A DNA stretch of 64,000 nucleotides from Hyphomicrobiales bacterium (GTDB lineage: Bacteria; Pseudomonadota; Alphaproteobacteria; Rhizobiales; Rhizobiaceae), in the NCBI GenBank assembly GCA_900472785.1, contig UCJH01000032.1:62001-126000 (forward strand), given 5' to 3'. Below the pieces are notes generated by a model that saw only the letters and a list, made by a program, of their open reading frames with translations, was not told the DNA's origin and did no database searches. Numbering within the stretch: position 1 is the first letter of the stretch; each line of letters begins with the position of its first letter. This document shows, in pieces, positions 16,645 through 24,876 of this stretch. A program made the translations under genes and the position numbers.

Positions 16645-18417
16645 ATGCATGTTCTCAAGATCGACCCACGTGCACTCAAGGACAATCCCGATGACGCTCG
16701 TCGTTCCAAATCCTCACCGCAAGCCGACGCGCTGCTCCTTGCCACTATCAAGGCGGTCGGCATCATTCAGCCACCAGTGATTTCACCGGAGAGCGACGGC
16801 GGTAACGGTTACTTGATCCAGGCCGGCCACCGCCGCGTCAAACAGGCGATCGCCGCCGGGCTCGAGGAAATCGAGGTTCTGGTCAGCGAGGCCGCTAATG
16901 ACAACGGGGCCATGCGCTCGATGGTCGAGAACATTGCCCGCGAGCCTCTCAATCCCGTCGACCAATGGCGTGGGATCGAACGCCTCGTCGCATTGAGCTG
17001 GACCGAAGAGGCAATAGCCGTTGCACTTGCCCTGCCCGTTCGCCAGATCCGAAAATTGCGTCTGCTCGCCAACGTCTTGCCTGCCATGCTCGACCAGATG
17101 GCCAAGGGCGATATGCCGAACGAGCAACAGCTCCGCACCATCGCGGCAGCCTCCCTCGACGAGCAGAAGGAAGTTTGGAAGGCCCACAAGCCCAAGAAAG
17201 GCGACACGGCATCATGGTGGCAGATCGCCAATGGCCTCACCAAGACGCGGATGTATGCCCGCGACGCAAGCTTCGACGAGGATTTGCGCCAGGCCTATGG
17301 GATCGAATGGGCCGAAGATCTGTTTGGTCCGGCCGATGAGGACAACCGCTACACGACCAATGTCGATGCATTTCTCGGTGCCCAACAGGAGTGGATGACA
17401 GTGAACCTTCCGAAAAAAGGGGCGATCGTCGAGGTCAACACATGGGGCCAGCCAGAGCTGCCGAAAAAGGCCGAACGTGTTTACGGCAAGCCCGGCAAGG
17501 GCGATCATACCGGCATGTACCTTGATCGCGACGGCAGGGTAAAAACCGTCCACTTCCGGATGCCGGAAGCAAAAAAGCCCAACGGCCGGACCAATCCGGA
17601 GGCCGATGGCTCGGGTATGGTCGATGACGAGACGGCTGTCGTTGCCAAATCGCGCCCTGACGTGACCCAGAAGGGCCAGGACATGATTGGCGACTTCCGC
17701 ACCGATGCGCTGCACGATGCGCTTGGTCGCGCGCCGATCGAGGATGACATGCTGATGGCGCTGCTCGTCCTGGCTTTTTCTGGCCTGAACGTCCGCGTCG
17801 ATTCCGGCGCAAATGACACCGTGGTCGGGCCGAAACGGATGCAGCGCCACGCCGCCCGGCTCTTCAACGCCGACGGTTCCCTCTCCTTCGACATGGAAAC
17901 GTTGCGCAGCGCGGCCCGCGCCATCCTGATCGAGGTCCTGTCGTGCAGGCGTGGCATGTCCAACAGCGGCGTCGTGTCGCGCGTCGCTGGCGAAGCAATC
18001 GGCGCCGACAACTTCCTCCCGAACATGGGCACGGAGGATTTCCTCACATGCCTGTCGCGCCAGGCGCTGGAGGCTGCGGCCAAGGAGGCGAATGTTTCGC
18101 CGCGCGCCCGTGTCCGCGAAACCCGGGCTGCTTTGGTCGAGCACTTCAACGGAGCCTGCTTCGTCCATCCGGCGGCCCTGTTTGCGCCTAACGCGAAGGA
18201 CGTGTCCGATCTGATCCAACACGGCGATCTGGACGATGAGGATAATGGCTCATTGGGCGAACCTGACGCCGATCTCGACGAGAGCGGTGAACCCGACGAT
18301 GCGACGGCCGAAAATGCAGGCGCCGAGTTCGATCAGCTGGTTGAAGGGGCGCCTGGCGCGACAGTTACGCCATCCTCGGAAGGCGACGACACCGCCTACG
18401 GGATCGCGGCCGAATAG
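16645..18417 (+). CDS. ParB/Spo0J-like nuclease-domain protein
   Basis: This 590-aa protein has an N-terminal ParB/sulfiredoxin-like domain: VLKIDPRALKDNPDDARR, then LATIKAVGIIQPPVISPE, then YLIQAGHRRVKQAIAAGLEEIEVLV. The GHRR box is the classic ParB motif 2, and MVENIAREPLNPVDQW stands for the ENIxRxxLxPxE region. An HTH segment follows (WTEEAIAVALALPVRQIRKLRLLANV). The large C-terminus is unlike partition ParB and is acidic at the end. A separate repB lies at 28.4 kb, so this is not the plasmid partition protein. ParB-like plasmid proteins of this size may act as nucleases or regulators; the precise role is unknown. Confidence 0.82.
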   Translation: MHVLKIDPRALKDNPDDARRSKSSPQADALLLATIKAVGIIQPPVISPESDGGNGYLIQAGHRRVKQAIAAGLEEIEVLVSEAANDNGAMRSMVENIAREPLNPVDQWRGIERLVALSWTEEAIAVALALPVRQIRKLRLLANVLPAMLDQMAKGDMPNEQQLRTIAAASLDEQKEVWKAHKPKKGDTASWWQIANGLTKTRMYARDASFDEDLRQAYGIEWAEDLFGPADEDNRYTTNVDAFLGAQQEWMTVNLPKKGAIVEVNTWGQPELPKKAERVYGKPGKGDHTGMYLDRDGRVKTVHFRMPEAKKPNGRTNPEADGSGMVDDETAVVAKSRPDVTQKGQDMIGDFRTDALHDALGRAPIEDDMLMALLVLAFSGLNVRVDSGANDTVVGPKRMQRHAARLFNADGSLSFDMETLRSAARAILIEVLSCRRGMSNSGVVSRVAGEAIGADNFLPNMGTEDFLTCLSRQALEAAAKEANVSPRARVRETRAALVEHFNGACFVHPAALFAPNAKDVSDLIQHGDLDDEDNGSLGEPDADLDESGEPDDATAENAGAEFDQLVEGAPGATVTPSSEGDDTAYGIAAE

Positions 18418-18447
18418 CCGCCTCCCCTCCTCCGTTTCGAATCAACC

Positions 18448-18473
18448 CCGCCGTCGGCCGATGCCGACGGCGG
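18448..18473. terminator. perfect 11-bp hairpin after the ParB-like gene
   Basis: The arms CCGCCGTCGGC and GCCGACGGCGG are separated by CGAT, 31 bases after the stop at 18417. The following bases (TTGCGTTTCC) are only weakly T-rich, so it may be a terminator, an attenuator or an mRNA-stabilising stem before the gene at 18513. Confidence 0.5.
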
Positions 18474-18512
18474 TTGCGTTTCCGTCTTCCGCAGAAGCTG
18501 AAGGAGATATTC

Positions 18513-18989
18513 ATGTCTGCGTCCTTGATCCATGATCTCGTCCCGATTGCCGCCATCGTTGCCTGGTCCGACGGCTCGCCGCGCCCGCCCGAACGCTTCA
18601 AGAAGAAGCTCGCGGTCTGGAAAACCCGCAACGGTCAGGGTCGACTTATCCGGAAAGAAGGCCCACGAGATTCCGGAAACTATGCGTCGCCCGGGTATTT
18701 TACCCTCCACGAGGGCGATATCGGGGGCAAGGGCACGATCGTCGTTTCGATACGCCGGACCTTTGGCCTCGACTCCAACCTTTCGTTCAACGTGATTGAA
18801 TGGCCGCCCGTGGGTTCCGTGCGCATCTTCGACCGTACCGGCTTTGCCGCCGAACTCGTTCATCTTGCTGAGAACCGTGACGCAGCCGAATTCTGGCTGA
18901 AGGAGCATGGTTATCCCAATGCCGTCCTCGAAGAGGTCACCGCCGATGAGGTCGCTGCCGCCCATGTCGAAGGGAGGACGGCAGCATGA
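18513..18989 (+). CDS. conserved plasmid protein, unknown function
   Basis: This 158-aa protein has its ATG at 18513, 6 bases after GAAGGAGA. The first half is basic (PPERFKKKLAVWKTRNGQGRLIRKEG); the second is acidic and helical (LVHLAENRDAAEFWLKEHGYPNAVLEEVTADEVAAAHVEG). FTLHEGDIGGKGTIVVSIRRTFGLDSNLSF suggests a beta-rich centre. It overlaps the next gene by four bases (ATGA), beginning a coupled run of four genes to 20663. No family was recognised beyond frequent occurrence on rhizobial plasmids (memory). Confidence 0.65.
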   Translation: MSASLIHDLVPIAAIVAWSDGSPRPPERFKKKLAVWKTRNGQGRLIRKEGPRDSGNYASPGYFTLHEGDIGGKGTIVVSIRRTFGLDSNLSFNVIEWPPVGSVRIFDRTGFAAELVHLAENRDAAEFWLKEHGYPNAVLEEVTADEVAAAHVEGRTAA

Positions 18990-19870
18990 CCCTCGATCCT
19001 GCCAAAGGCGATCTCTATCCCGCTCCTGACGACTCAGGTGTGGAATTCGGGACCAGTGCCGACGGGCTGTCGGTCGCCCGCATCGGCGATCTGGCATTCG
19101 CAATGGTGCCCTCTCGGGACGGGAGCCACTTCCTTGCCAGCGCCTGGCGCGTCCCTCGGCGGCTCATGGCCTTAAGACGCGGCGACTTCTGTTCGCATCA
19201 TGGGCGCGTCGAAAATGACGCCGATTTTCGTGCCCGCATGCTCGAACAGGCCGAGCATAGCCGCGAGCTCGGAAAGCTTGCGCGCCAGACGGCGCGGATC
19301 AATTTCAGCACTCCCTGGGGGGTGTCGCAGGGCGCCACCGTTTACGCCGAAGGTGTTGTCTCGCACACAACGGCGGGCCATGGCGGTTTCAAATTATCGG
19401 CCGAATGCAACGCCAGGGTCTCCGAGTTGCGTCGAGAGCCTGGCGGTTGGTACGAGGAAGATGCTGCCTGGTCGATCGTTGCGACGACTTTTCCCGACCT
19501 GTTTGCCGCTTACGAACGTAAGATCGCCGATCAAACGTTGCGCGATTCATGGCCAGACGCGTGGGAGGCGATCTATGGTCGAACCCTCGGGCCTGGTGAA
19601 TCCCAGGAAAGGGACCGGCGAGCTTTCCAGGCAGAACGCGCAGCCGACTGGATTGTCATCTCGGCTATCGTCTCGCGCCATCACCCCGGCATGACGGAAG
19701 TAATCGCAACTGTTGGCGGCAGCCGCGCGACAAGTGCTAAAGAACGCAGATTTCTCGTTCCCAACGATGAGTATCGCGCCGGACAGTTTGGATTCGTCAT
19801 CGATGAAGCCAGGCATGTCCACTATGGCGGCCCATCCAGCTTCGCCGGATACGAAGGGAGGGCGGGATGA
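18986..19870 (+). CDS. conserved plasmid protein (DUF7007-like), unknown function
   Basis: This 294-aa protein is translationally coupled at both ends (ATGA overlaps). Distinct stretches are FSTPWGVSQGATVYAEGVVSHTTAGHGGFKLSAECN and REPGGWYEEDAAWSIVATTFPDLF. I associate these with a domain of unknown function named DUF7007, without certainty. The HTTAGHGG region is rich in His, Thr and Gly and could bind metal or ligand. There is no signal peptide or membrane segment, so it is cytoplasmic. Its place between other plasmid-only genes suggests a role in the early life of the plasmid in a new host, which is inference. Confidence 0.65.
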   Translation: MTLDPAKGDLYPAPDDSGVEFGTSADGLSVARIGDLAFAMVPSRDGSHFLASAWRVPRRLMALRRGDFCSHHGRVENDADFRARMLEQAEHSRELGKLARQTARINFSTPWGVSQGATVYAEGVVSHTTAGHGGFKLSAECNARVSELRREPGGWYEEDAAWSIVATTFPDLFAAYERKIADQTLRDSWPDAWEAIYGRTLGPGESQERDRRAFQAERAADWIVISAIVSRHHPGMTEVIATVGGSRATSAKERRFLVPNDEYRAGQFGFVIDEARHVHYGGPSSFAGYEGRAG

Positions 19871-20226
19871 GGACACTCTCTGCGAGCCGCGCGCAACTGT
19901 TGCGCATGGAGGCAGCGCGCCGGCAGACACAGCATCAGCTTGAAGTAATTGATCGGCAGATTACGCGAGCCATGACAGCATTCCTTCCGCGGCTCGGTCG
20001 ACGCCAAAACGGATATCGTCACGGCAAGGCACCGGTTCCTGGGGCGTTTCTTGAACGCTACCGTGCTTACCATGCCGCGCTGACGGCCGAGCGGCAGCCG
20101 GAGGTCGATGCGCCGTTGCGGGAGCTCGCCCGTCAAGACGCGATAATCCTTGGGATGCGAACGACCGAAGGGCTTTCCCCGGTACGGCGAGATGTTCGGC
20201 AGGCAATCCTCGGAGTCGCGCAATGA
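19867..20226 (+). CDS. small basic plasmid protein, unknown function
   Basis: This 119-aa protein starts in an ATGA overlap with the previous gene and overlaps the next one the same way. The first 40 residues form a strongly helical, arginine-rich stretch (SRAQLLRMEAARRQTQHQLEVIDRQITRAMTAFL), likely coiled coil or nucleic-acid binding. The rest is also basic. No homologous family was recognised. Tight coupling supports it being a real gene. Confidence 0.55.
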   Translation: MRTLSASRAQLLRMEAARRQTQHQLEVIDRQITRAMTAFLPRLGRRQNGYRHGKAPVPGAFLERYRAYHAALTAERQPEVDAPLRELARQDAIILGMRTTEGLSPVRRDVRQAILGVAQ

Positions 20227-20663
20227 GTACGATTGGAGACTTGGAGCGCAAAGTCGGGATTGGGCCCACTTCTGAAGAGCGCACCGCCTTCTGGATCCGG
20301 TTCGGACACCTCAAAGGGGAGGATTTCTTAAGAGCTGGCGTGGCTGAACTCAACAGGCTGATCGCGCAGAACGAACACCAGCCCACAGCTCCTCGACCGC
20401 AGGGTCGCGTCGCTCCCAACAGGCTGAACGCCCTTCCGCGCCTCACCACCGAGCAGCACGAGGCGCTTCAAGCCTATGCCGCGAAACATGGACGTCGATG
20501 GAAAAACATCCTCAACAACGCCTGGATGGGCGGACCGCCTTATGACGATGGCGGGATCCTGCGAGGATTGCGCAACTCGCACGGCCCCTCATGGCTCGTG
20601 TCCTATCGGTTACGAAAGTCGGGCGGGTTGATTGATCCGGACACCAAGGTTCCAGACAGCTGA
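20223..20663 (+). CDS. plasmid protein of unknown function, end of operon
   Basis: This 146-aa protein is coupled by ATGA to the gene before it. The N-terminal part (IGPTSEERTAFWIRFGHLKGEDFLRAGVAELNRL) is helical. The C-terminal half (LPRLTTEQHEALQAYAAKHGRRWKNILNNAWMGGPPYDDGGILRGLRNSHGPSWL) has a compact Trp-rich pattern reminiscent of small DNA-handling proteins. No function can be given. It closes the coupled group 18513-20663 and is followed by a long gene-free leader. Confidence 0.6.
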   Translation: MSTIGDLERKVGIGPTSEERTAFWIRFGHLKGEDFLRAGVAELNRLIAQNEHQPTAPRPQGRVAPNRLNALPRLTTEQHEALQAYAAKHGRRWKNILNNAWMGGPPYDDGGILRGLRNSHGPSWLVSYRLRKSGGLIDPDTKVPDS

Positions 20664-21447
20664 TATTCGTTCATCGCTTGCACAGGAGTTCCGTGCCTTG
20701 GGCGGGGGGCTCCTGAACACCCACGCCGGCAATCGAACTCGCCTGCATTGGCGGTGAACCGAATTGATCGAATGTCCGCTCACCGCATCGACGTTGCCTC
20801 GCGCACTTTACCGCGAGCTTTGTGCGTAGCGCCACGCGATCGCGGTTTCCCAGGGCGTTGTCCAATCAGCCCTAAACCGAGTCCGCCCTCTTCCGTCTCA
20901 AACATGCGATTGCGGATGCAGGCCGCTTTTGCCAAGGCCCTCACCGGTTCGCTTCCACGGGCCAAGCCGCCGCTCTAGCATCGCTCATCTGTTCCCGCCT
21001 TCGCCCTTGTCGAGCCTGTCATATCCGCGTCCCGATCTTGGCTGCGGAACGTCGATGCCGGGAGCCTCCGCGCCCGTGGGACACCGGCGCAAATGGTGTC
21101 GGTGGTGATCCTTACGAGCGTCGTGGACTTACCGGATGCGTTCCTTTCTTCGCTTCTCTTTGTCGGCACCACGCCAGATGCCCTTCGGTTTTGCTTCGGT
21201 CTGAACCAGCGGCCGGTCCTTTCAAGGCCGCTATCGCGCCGCGGGGCGGCCGGATCACGCCGCTCTCTCAAAGTAGGCCCGCGTGCCTCGCCAGGTCGAA
21301 TCGACCCGCTGGCACGCAGACCGGCTTCGCTCGTGCCGGCGCGGCCGGACCCTGAAATGCCCGTCTTCCGCCGGTTCGGGTCGACCGCACCGAAGGGCAA
21401 GCCGGCATGGGGCCGGAACGACCCCGGAGCCACGAAAGGAAGACACA
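20664..21447 (+). other. 784-base gene-free region, long GC-rich leader
   Basis: No reading frame here has convincing codon structure or a ribosome site. The region is rich in short inverted repeats (for example CCGGCTTCGCTCGTGCCGG near 21322 and GCCGGCATGGGGCCGG near 21400). The last 200 bases resemble the other leaders in this block. It may be an unusually long 5' untranslated region of the gene at 21448 or a degraded gene. Confidence 0.4.
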
Positions 21448-22035
21448 ATGGCCAAGTCCACAAACACCCCTCGTCAATCCCCTCGCATCGTCCAACTGCG
21501 CAAGGGTGCCACCGTCGAGATGGTAAGGCTCACCTGCCCCGACAGTGCCCAGGCTCTGAAGATCGCTGAGAGCTTCGGGACAGCAACGGTCGATAGCGAC
21601 GGCATCCGCACCCTGCATGAACGCCTCATCGTCGAAACGGCCGAGGCACTCGGCGAAGGCCTTGGCGAAAGGGCCATGCAGATCCATCTGCAGCGAATCG
21701 TCGGCGCCTTTGTCGGCTCCGCCCACGGGGCAGGACAGTTCTATAGCCGCGCGGTGACCGAGGCGCGCGATGCAACAGCCAAGGCCGCCAACGACGCCCG
21801 CGACGAAGACCTCGACGGGCCCGTCGGATATGATGGCAACGCTCAGCGCAAGCGTGAATTCGCAGCCGACATGGGCATTCAGGCCCATGCCCTCAGGATG
21901 GCCGCCGAGGGGGCTGTCGCTGCATACGAGAACGTCGTCGGCGAGGCATGGAAGCCTTTCGACCGCCCTGTCGAAAATCCGGGAGCATCGCTCGATCGCA
22001 AAGCGGCGGAAGCCCAGATGGAGGCGCTCGGCTGA
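21448..22035 (+). CDS. conserved plasmid protein, unknown function
   Basis: This protein has 195 aa from the ATG at 21448 (GAAAGGAAG upstream). It is alanine-rich and mainly helical (LHERLIVETAEALGEGLGERAMQIHLQRIVGAFVGSAHGAGQFYSRAVTEARDATAKAANDARDEDLDG), with a C-terminal helix (AADMGIQAHALRMAAEGAVAAYENVVGEAW). There is no signal peptide. It ends just before a strong symmetrical hairpin. Proteins of this type are widespread on rhizobial plasmids (memory), always uncharacterised. It has its own long leader and so probably its own promoter. Confidence 0.65.
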   Translation: MAKSTNTPRQSPRIVQLRKGATVEMVRLTCPDSAQALKIAESFGTATVDSDGIRTLHERLIVETAEALGEGLGERAMQIHLQRIVGAFVGSAHGAGQFYSRAVTEARDATAKAANDARDEDLDGPVGYDGNAQRKREFAADMGIQAHALRMAAEGAVAAYENVVGEAWKPFDRPVENPGASLDRKAAEAQMEALG

Positions 22036-22042
22036 GCCGAAA

Positions 22043-22066
22043 CCGGCGGGGCTGCGGCCCCGCCGG
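22043..22066. terminator. bidirectional hairpin between convergent genes
   Basis: The arms CCGGCGGGGC and GCCCCGCCGG are separated by TGCG. They lie between the stops of the plus-strand gene ending at 22035 and the minus-strand XRE gene ending at 22068. There is no clear T-run on either side, but the position is typical for a shared terminator. Confidence 0.55.
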
Positions 22067-22067
22067 C

Positions 22068-22298
22068 TTATCGGTCGCCTTGATGACTGTTCGGATCTTT
22101 TACGAGTTCGGCCGCCGATGTTTGGAGCACGTTCGCGATTTGCTGCACGACGTCGATTGTCGGGCTGTAGATGCACCGCTCCAACGAGCTGATATAAGTG
22201 CGATCAAGCCCAGCGCGATGCGCGAGCTCTTCTTGCGAAACCTTCCGGCGGGTTCTCAGCGCCTTTAAATTTGCGGCAAATATCTCTCGGATGTTCAT
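22068..22298 (-). CDS. XRE-family regulator (small)
   Basis: This 76-aa protein from ATG 22298 is almost only a helix-turn-helix domain: NLKALRTRRKVSQEELAHRAGLDRTYISSLERCIYSPTIDVVQQIANVLQTSAAELV, an excellent Cro/C1 match of the type common in rhizobia. It is divergent from a second XRE gene at 22370, with an inverted repeat between them. The two probably form a small switch. The start was set at the ATG that begins NIREIFAANL, since the upstream GTG has no ribosome site. Confidence 0.85.
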   Translation of the reverse strand: MNIREIFAANLKALRTRRKVSQEELAHRAGLDRTYISSLERCIYSPTIDVVQQIANVLQTSAAELVKDPNSHQGDR

Positions 22299-22321
22299 GA
22301 AACGAGAGATCACAGGTTGTC

Positions 22322-22346
22322 GAGTATACCACCACGGAGTAAACTC
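22322..22346. promoter_or_regulatory. inverted repeat between divergent XRE genes
   Basis: GAGTATAC and GTAAACTC (7 of 8 positions complementary) flank a 9-base spacer in the 71-base gap between the two XRE genes. It is a likely operator bound by one or both regulators. Confidence 0.5.
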
Positions 22347-22369
22347 TACAAACCATTGAGGAGATCAGT

Positions 22370-22807
22370 ATGACGGGCAGCGACCCATTGATGGCGAGAG
22401 AAAAACAACCCAACCAAGTAGATGTGGATGTGGGGCGCCGGATCCGGATTCAGCGCAAAAACAAGGGGTTGAGCCAGAGTGGCTTAGCGGATGCCTTGGG
22501 TATCACGTTTCAGCAGGTCCAAAAATACGAAAAGGGGACCAACAGGGTTGGCGCCAGCCGCATCAGTCATATCGCCCAAATCCTAGAGGTTCCGGTTGCA
22601 TTTTTCTTTGACGGCAACCAACCGCAAGCTGGCGAAGCGGGCTCGATTGACCACGAGACAAAAGCCACCGAACTCATGAAGTTCGTGGCGAGTCCGGTAG
22701 GGCGCGATCTCAATGAAGCCTTCATGCAGATCCGATCCCACTCGGTAAAGAAGAGAGTGGTGAACCTCGTCAAAGCCCTGGCACTCGATTCCGAAGACGG
22801 TCCCTAG
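22370..22807 (+). CDS. XRE-family regulator with C-terminal extension
   Basis: This 145-aa protein has its ATG at 22370, behind GAGGAG. The HTH at about residues 20-75 (VGRRIRIQRKNKGLSQSGLADALGITFQQVQKYEKGTNRVGASRISHIAQILEVPVAFFF) is of the C1/SinR-like alphaproteobacterial type also found in phage-like and chromosomal repressors. The C-terminus (ELMKFVASPVGRDLNEAFMQIRSHSVKKRVVNLVKALA) is helical and probably dimerises. It is divergent from the smaller XRE gene and may repress the ArdC gene downstream; that target is inference. Confidence 0.87.
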   Translation: MTGSDPLMAREKQPNQVDVDVGRRIRIQRKNKGLSQSGLADALGITFQQVQKYEKGTNRVGASRISHIAQILEVPVAFFFDGNQPQAGEAGSIDHETKATELMKFVASPVGRDLNEAFMQIRSHSVKKRVVNLVKALALDSEDGP

Positions 22808-22923
22808 ACGACGGGAATTGGAATTCGCAGGACGCAGCAAGGACAGGGAACATTGATGGGTCCCGTCAATCACGACCCCGCCGTCGTTGTCCTGCCGGAT
22901 TGAGACGCGCAGGCAACGGCTCC

Positions 22924-22953
22924 GCCGTCCTCCACTTTGTTTCGGCCATGACC
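22924..22953. repeat. dispersed leader repeat, copy 1
   Basis: A stretch starting GCCGTCCTCCACTTTGTTTC matches the one at 24764 at about 24 of 28 positions. It lies in the leader about 120 bases before the ArdC gene. Confidence 0.45.
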
Positions 22954-23068
22954 ACCCCTTGCGTGGGACGCAAGGGGCCCCGGTCGGTGCCGGCTTCTCT
23001 CCGCTCCGGCTCTTGGACCGCCGTGACGGGGTCGCGATAGGCGCGACCTTGGGAAACGGAGGTTTGAA

Positions 23069-24001
23069 ATGAACGGAAGACAAAAGAGCGGCCGACCGGA
23101 TATCTACGCAGAGATCACCAACAAGATCGTATGCGAGCTTGAACGGGGTGTGCGACCATGGACGCAGCCTTGGTCGGCATCGAACGCAGTCGGCCGCGTG
23201 ACGCGGCCGCTACGCCACAATGGCGAGCCATATAGCGGAATGAATGTGCTGCTGCTTTGGTCGGAAGGACTGGCCCGTGGCTATCGCTCCCCAACCTGGA
23301 TGACCTTCAAGCAAGCTCTCGAGCTCGGGGCCGCGGTTCGAAAGGGCGAGACTGGTGCGACGGTGATCTATGCCAGCCGGTTCACCAAAACCGAAACCGA
23401 TGCCAAAGGCTCGGAGGTTGAGCGCGATATTCCGTTCCTGAAAGCCTATACGGTCTTCAACGTTGCGCAGATAGACGGTTTGGCAGATCGACATTACGAT
23501 CAAGCGCCTTCCCACCATGACCCGATCGCCCATATTGAACATGCCGATCGGTTCTTCCAAAATACCAATGCGATAATTCGGCATGGCGGCAAGCAGGCTT
23601 ATTATTCTCCAGCCGGGGATTTCATTCAGATGCCGCCATTCGAAGCCTTCAAGGATGCCGCCTCCTACGTGGCGACCCTCAGCCACGAAAGTTGCCACTG
23701 GACGGCGGCTCCCGGTCGGGTCGGCCGCGATCTCAGCCGTTACGGCAAAGACCGTAGCGAGCGCGCCCGAGAGGAACTGATTGCCGAATTGGGCAGTTGC
23801 TTCCTTTGCGCTGATCTTGGCATCGCGCCCGAATTACAGCCTCGTCCGGATCACGCATCGTACCTGCAGTCCTGGCTGAAGGTGTTGGCCAATGACAAGC
23901 GGGCGATCTTTCAGGCGGCCGCTCACGCTCAGCGCGCTGTCGCCTACCTTCATAGCCTGCAACCGCAGACCGAAACTCGGTCCCTGGCGGAAGCGGCCTG
24001 A
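23069..24001 (+). CDS. ardC: ArdC-family antirestriction protein
   Basis: This 310-aa protein matches ArdC closely: an N-terminal ssDNA-binding domain (DIYAEITNKIVCELERGVRPWTQPW, then NGEPYSGMNVLLLW, then WMTFKQALELGAAVRKGETGATVIYASR) and a C-terminal zincin-like metallopeptidase domain. The zinc motif is HESCHW (HExxH) near residue 213, followed by the downstream glutamate region RAREELIAELGSCFL. ArdC proteins shield incoming plasmid DNA from host restriction during conjugation. GGAGG lies 5 bases upstream of the ATG. Its leader contains a stem GGTCGCG/CGCGACC. Confidence 0.92.
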   Translation: MNGRQKSGRPDIYAEITNKIVCELERGVRPWTQPWSASNAVGRVTRPLRHNGEPYSGMNVLLLWSEGLARGYRSPTWMTFKQALELGAAVRKGETGATVIYASRFTKTETDAKGSEVERDIPFLKAYTVFNVAQIDGLADRHYDQAPSHHDPIAHIEHADRFFQNTNAIIRHGGKQAYYSPAGDFIQMPPFEAFKDAASYVATLSHESCHWTAAPGRVGRDLSRYGKDRSERAREELIAELGSCFLCADLGIAPELQPRPDHASYLQSWLKVLANDKRAIFQAAAHAQRAVAYLHSLQPQTETRSLAEAA

Positions 24002-24086
24002 CATCTGGAACATTTTCGGCGGCATCATCACGCCGCAGGCCCGGAAGATCGACGTCGCAAACGATATTGCGGCGTCGACACGTGCT

Positions 24087-24365
24087 TTATTTGTTCAGAG
24101 CGTCCTTCAGGGCTTTCGCTGGCTGGAAGGAGAGCTTTCTGGCGGCCGGGACCTTGATCGTTGCTCCGGTCGATGGGTTGCGCGCATCGCGTTCCGGCGT
24201 GTCCTTTACCTTGAATTTTCCGAAGCCAGGGATCGAGGTCTCCGCTCCCGATGTCGCGGTGCTGGCGATGGCAGCGAATACGGCCTCGACAATCGTCTTG
24301 CTCTGAGCCTTCGTCAGGCCGTGCTCTGTAGCAATCTTGTCTGCAATCTCATTTGTCGTGCTCAT
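24087..24365 (-). CDS. HU-family DNA-binding protein
   Basis: This 92-aa histone-like protein starts at the ATG at 24365, preceded by AAAGGAG at good spacing. The HU/IHF pattern is complete: NEIADKIATEHGLTKAQSKTIVEAVFAAIAS, then SIPGFGKFKVKDTPERDARNPSTGATIKVPAARKLSFQPAKALKDAL. GFGKF and RNPxTG are the signature arms that contact bent DNA. It may organise the plasmid or assist relaxosome or replication complexes. It is transcribed against its neighbours, so it has its own promoter upstream of 24400. Confidence 0.93.
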   Translation of the reverse strand: MSTTNEIADKIATEHGLTKAQSKTIVEAVFAAIASTATSGAETSIPGFGKFKVKDTPERDARNPSTGATIKVPAARKLSFQPAKALKDALNK

Positions 24366-24876
24366 GAATATCTCCTTTCGATATTGCGAATTCATTTCAT
24401 CCACTTGGAACGTTGTCACCAGACCGTTTGCCCGATGCACTTGCGAGACCACGATTTCCACAGTTTGTCACGGCTAAGTCCGAAGATCGCCAATGACTCG
24501 GGAACAGTCTCACCCAACGGGTCCACGCAGAAAGGGCGCACGGGCCGGCTGGGAGATTGTCGTACGGAGCAAACCCGGACGATGACAGCCAGTTTCGACC
24601 CATCGGATTTGATCGAACTGGGCGGCGGCCACCACGTCCTCGATGTGGCATGTCTGATCGGGAGAACGGCTGCGCCTCGATCGTTTTCCCGCAACGGCCA
24701 TCCGCAGCTTTCTTCCCCTGCGAACAGGTTCGCATTCCTCGCGAGGCAACAAAGCCGCTCCCGGCCGCCCTCCACGTTGTTCCGGCCTGACGGTGCGGTC
24801 CGCTCGTCCCCGATCCGGTCGACAGCCATCGAGGTCGCGGTGGTCGCGGCCCGAACAACCCGAAAGGATCTCGAAA
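24366..24876. other. gene-free region with promoter for HU gene and leader of DUF736 gene
   Basis: Over 511 bases no reading frame stands out on either strand. The right part (from about 24700) is GC-rich and resembles the other leaders, including the repeat at 24764. Confidence 0.45.
24764..24791. repeat. dispersed leader repeat, copy 2
   Basis: The stretch starting GCCGCCCTCCACGTTGTTCC is similar to the copy at 22924. It is located about 90 bases before the DUF736 gene. Confidence 0.45.

Noticed and set aside
16383-16650. Several open frames before the ParB-like gene
   Set aside because: The frames disagree between strands, lack ribosome sites and consist of hairpin sequence translated; treated as leader.
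17212-18222. 336-codon open frame antisense to the ParB-like gene
   Set aside because: It has the composition of an antisense shadow, with no recognisable motifs; the plus-strand gene is well supported.
16645-18417. The 590-aa ParB-like gene as the plasmid partition gene
   Set aside because: A complete repA-repB pair with matching parS sites exists; this protein has a different large C-terminus and no ParA partner next to it.
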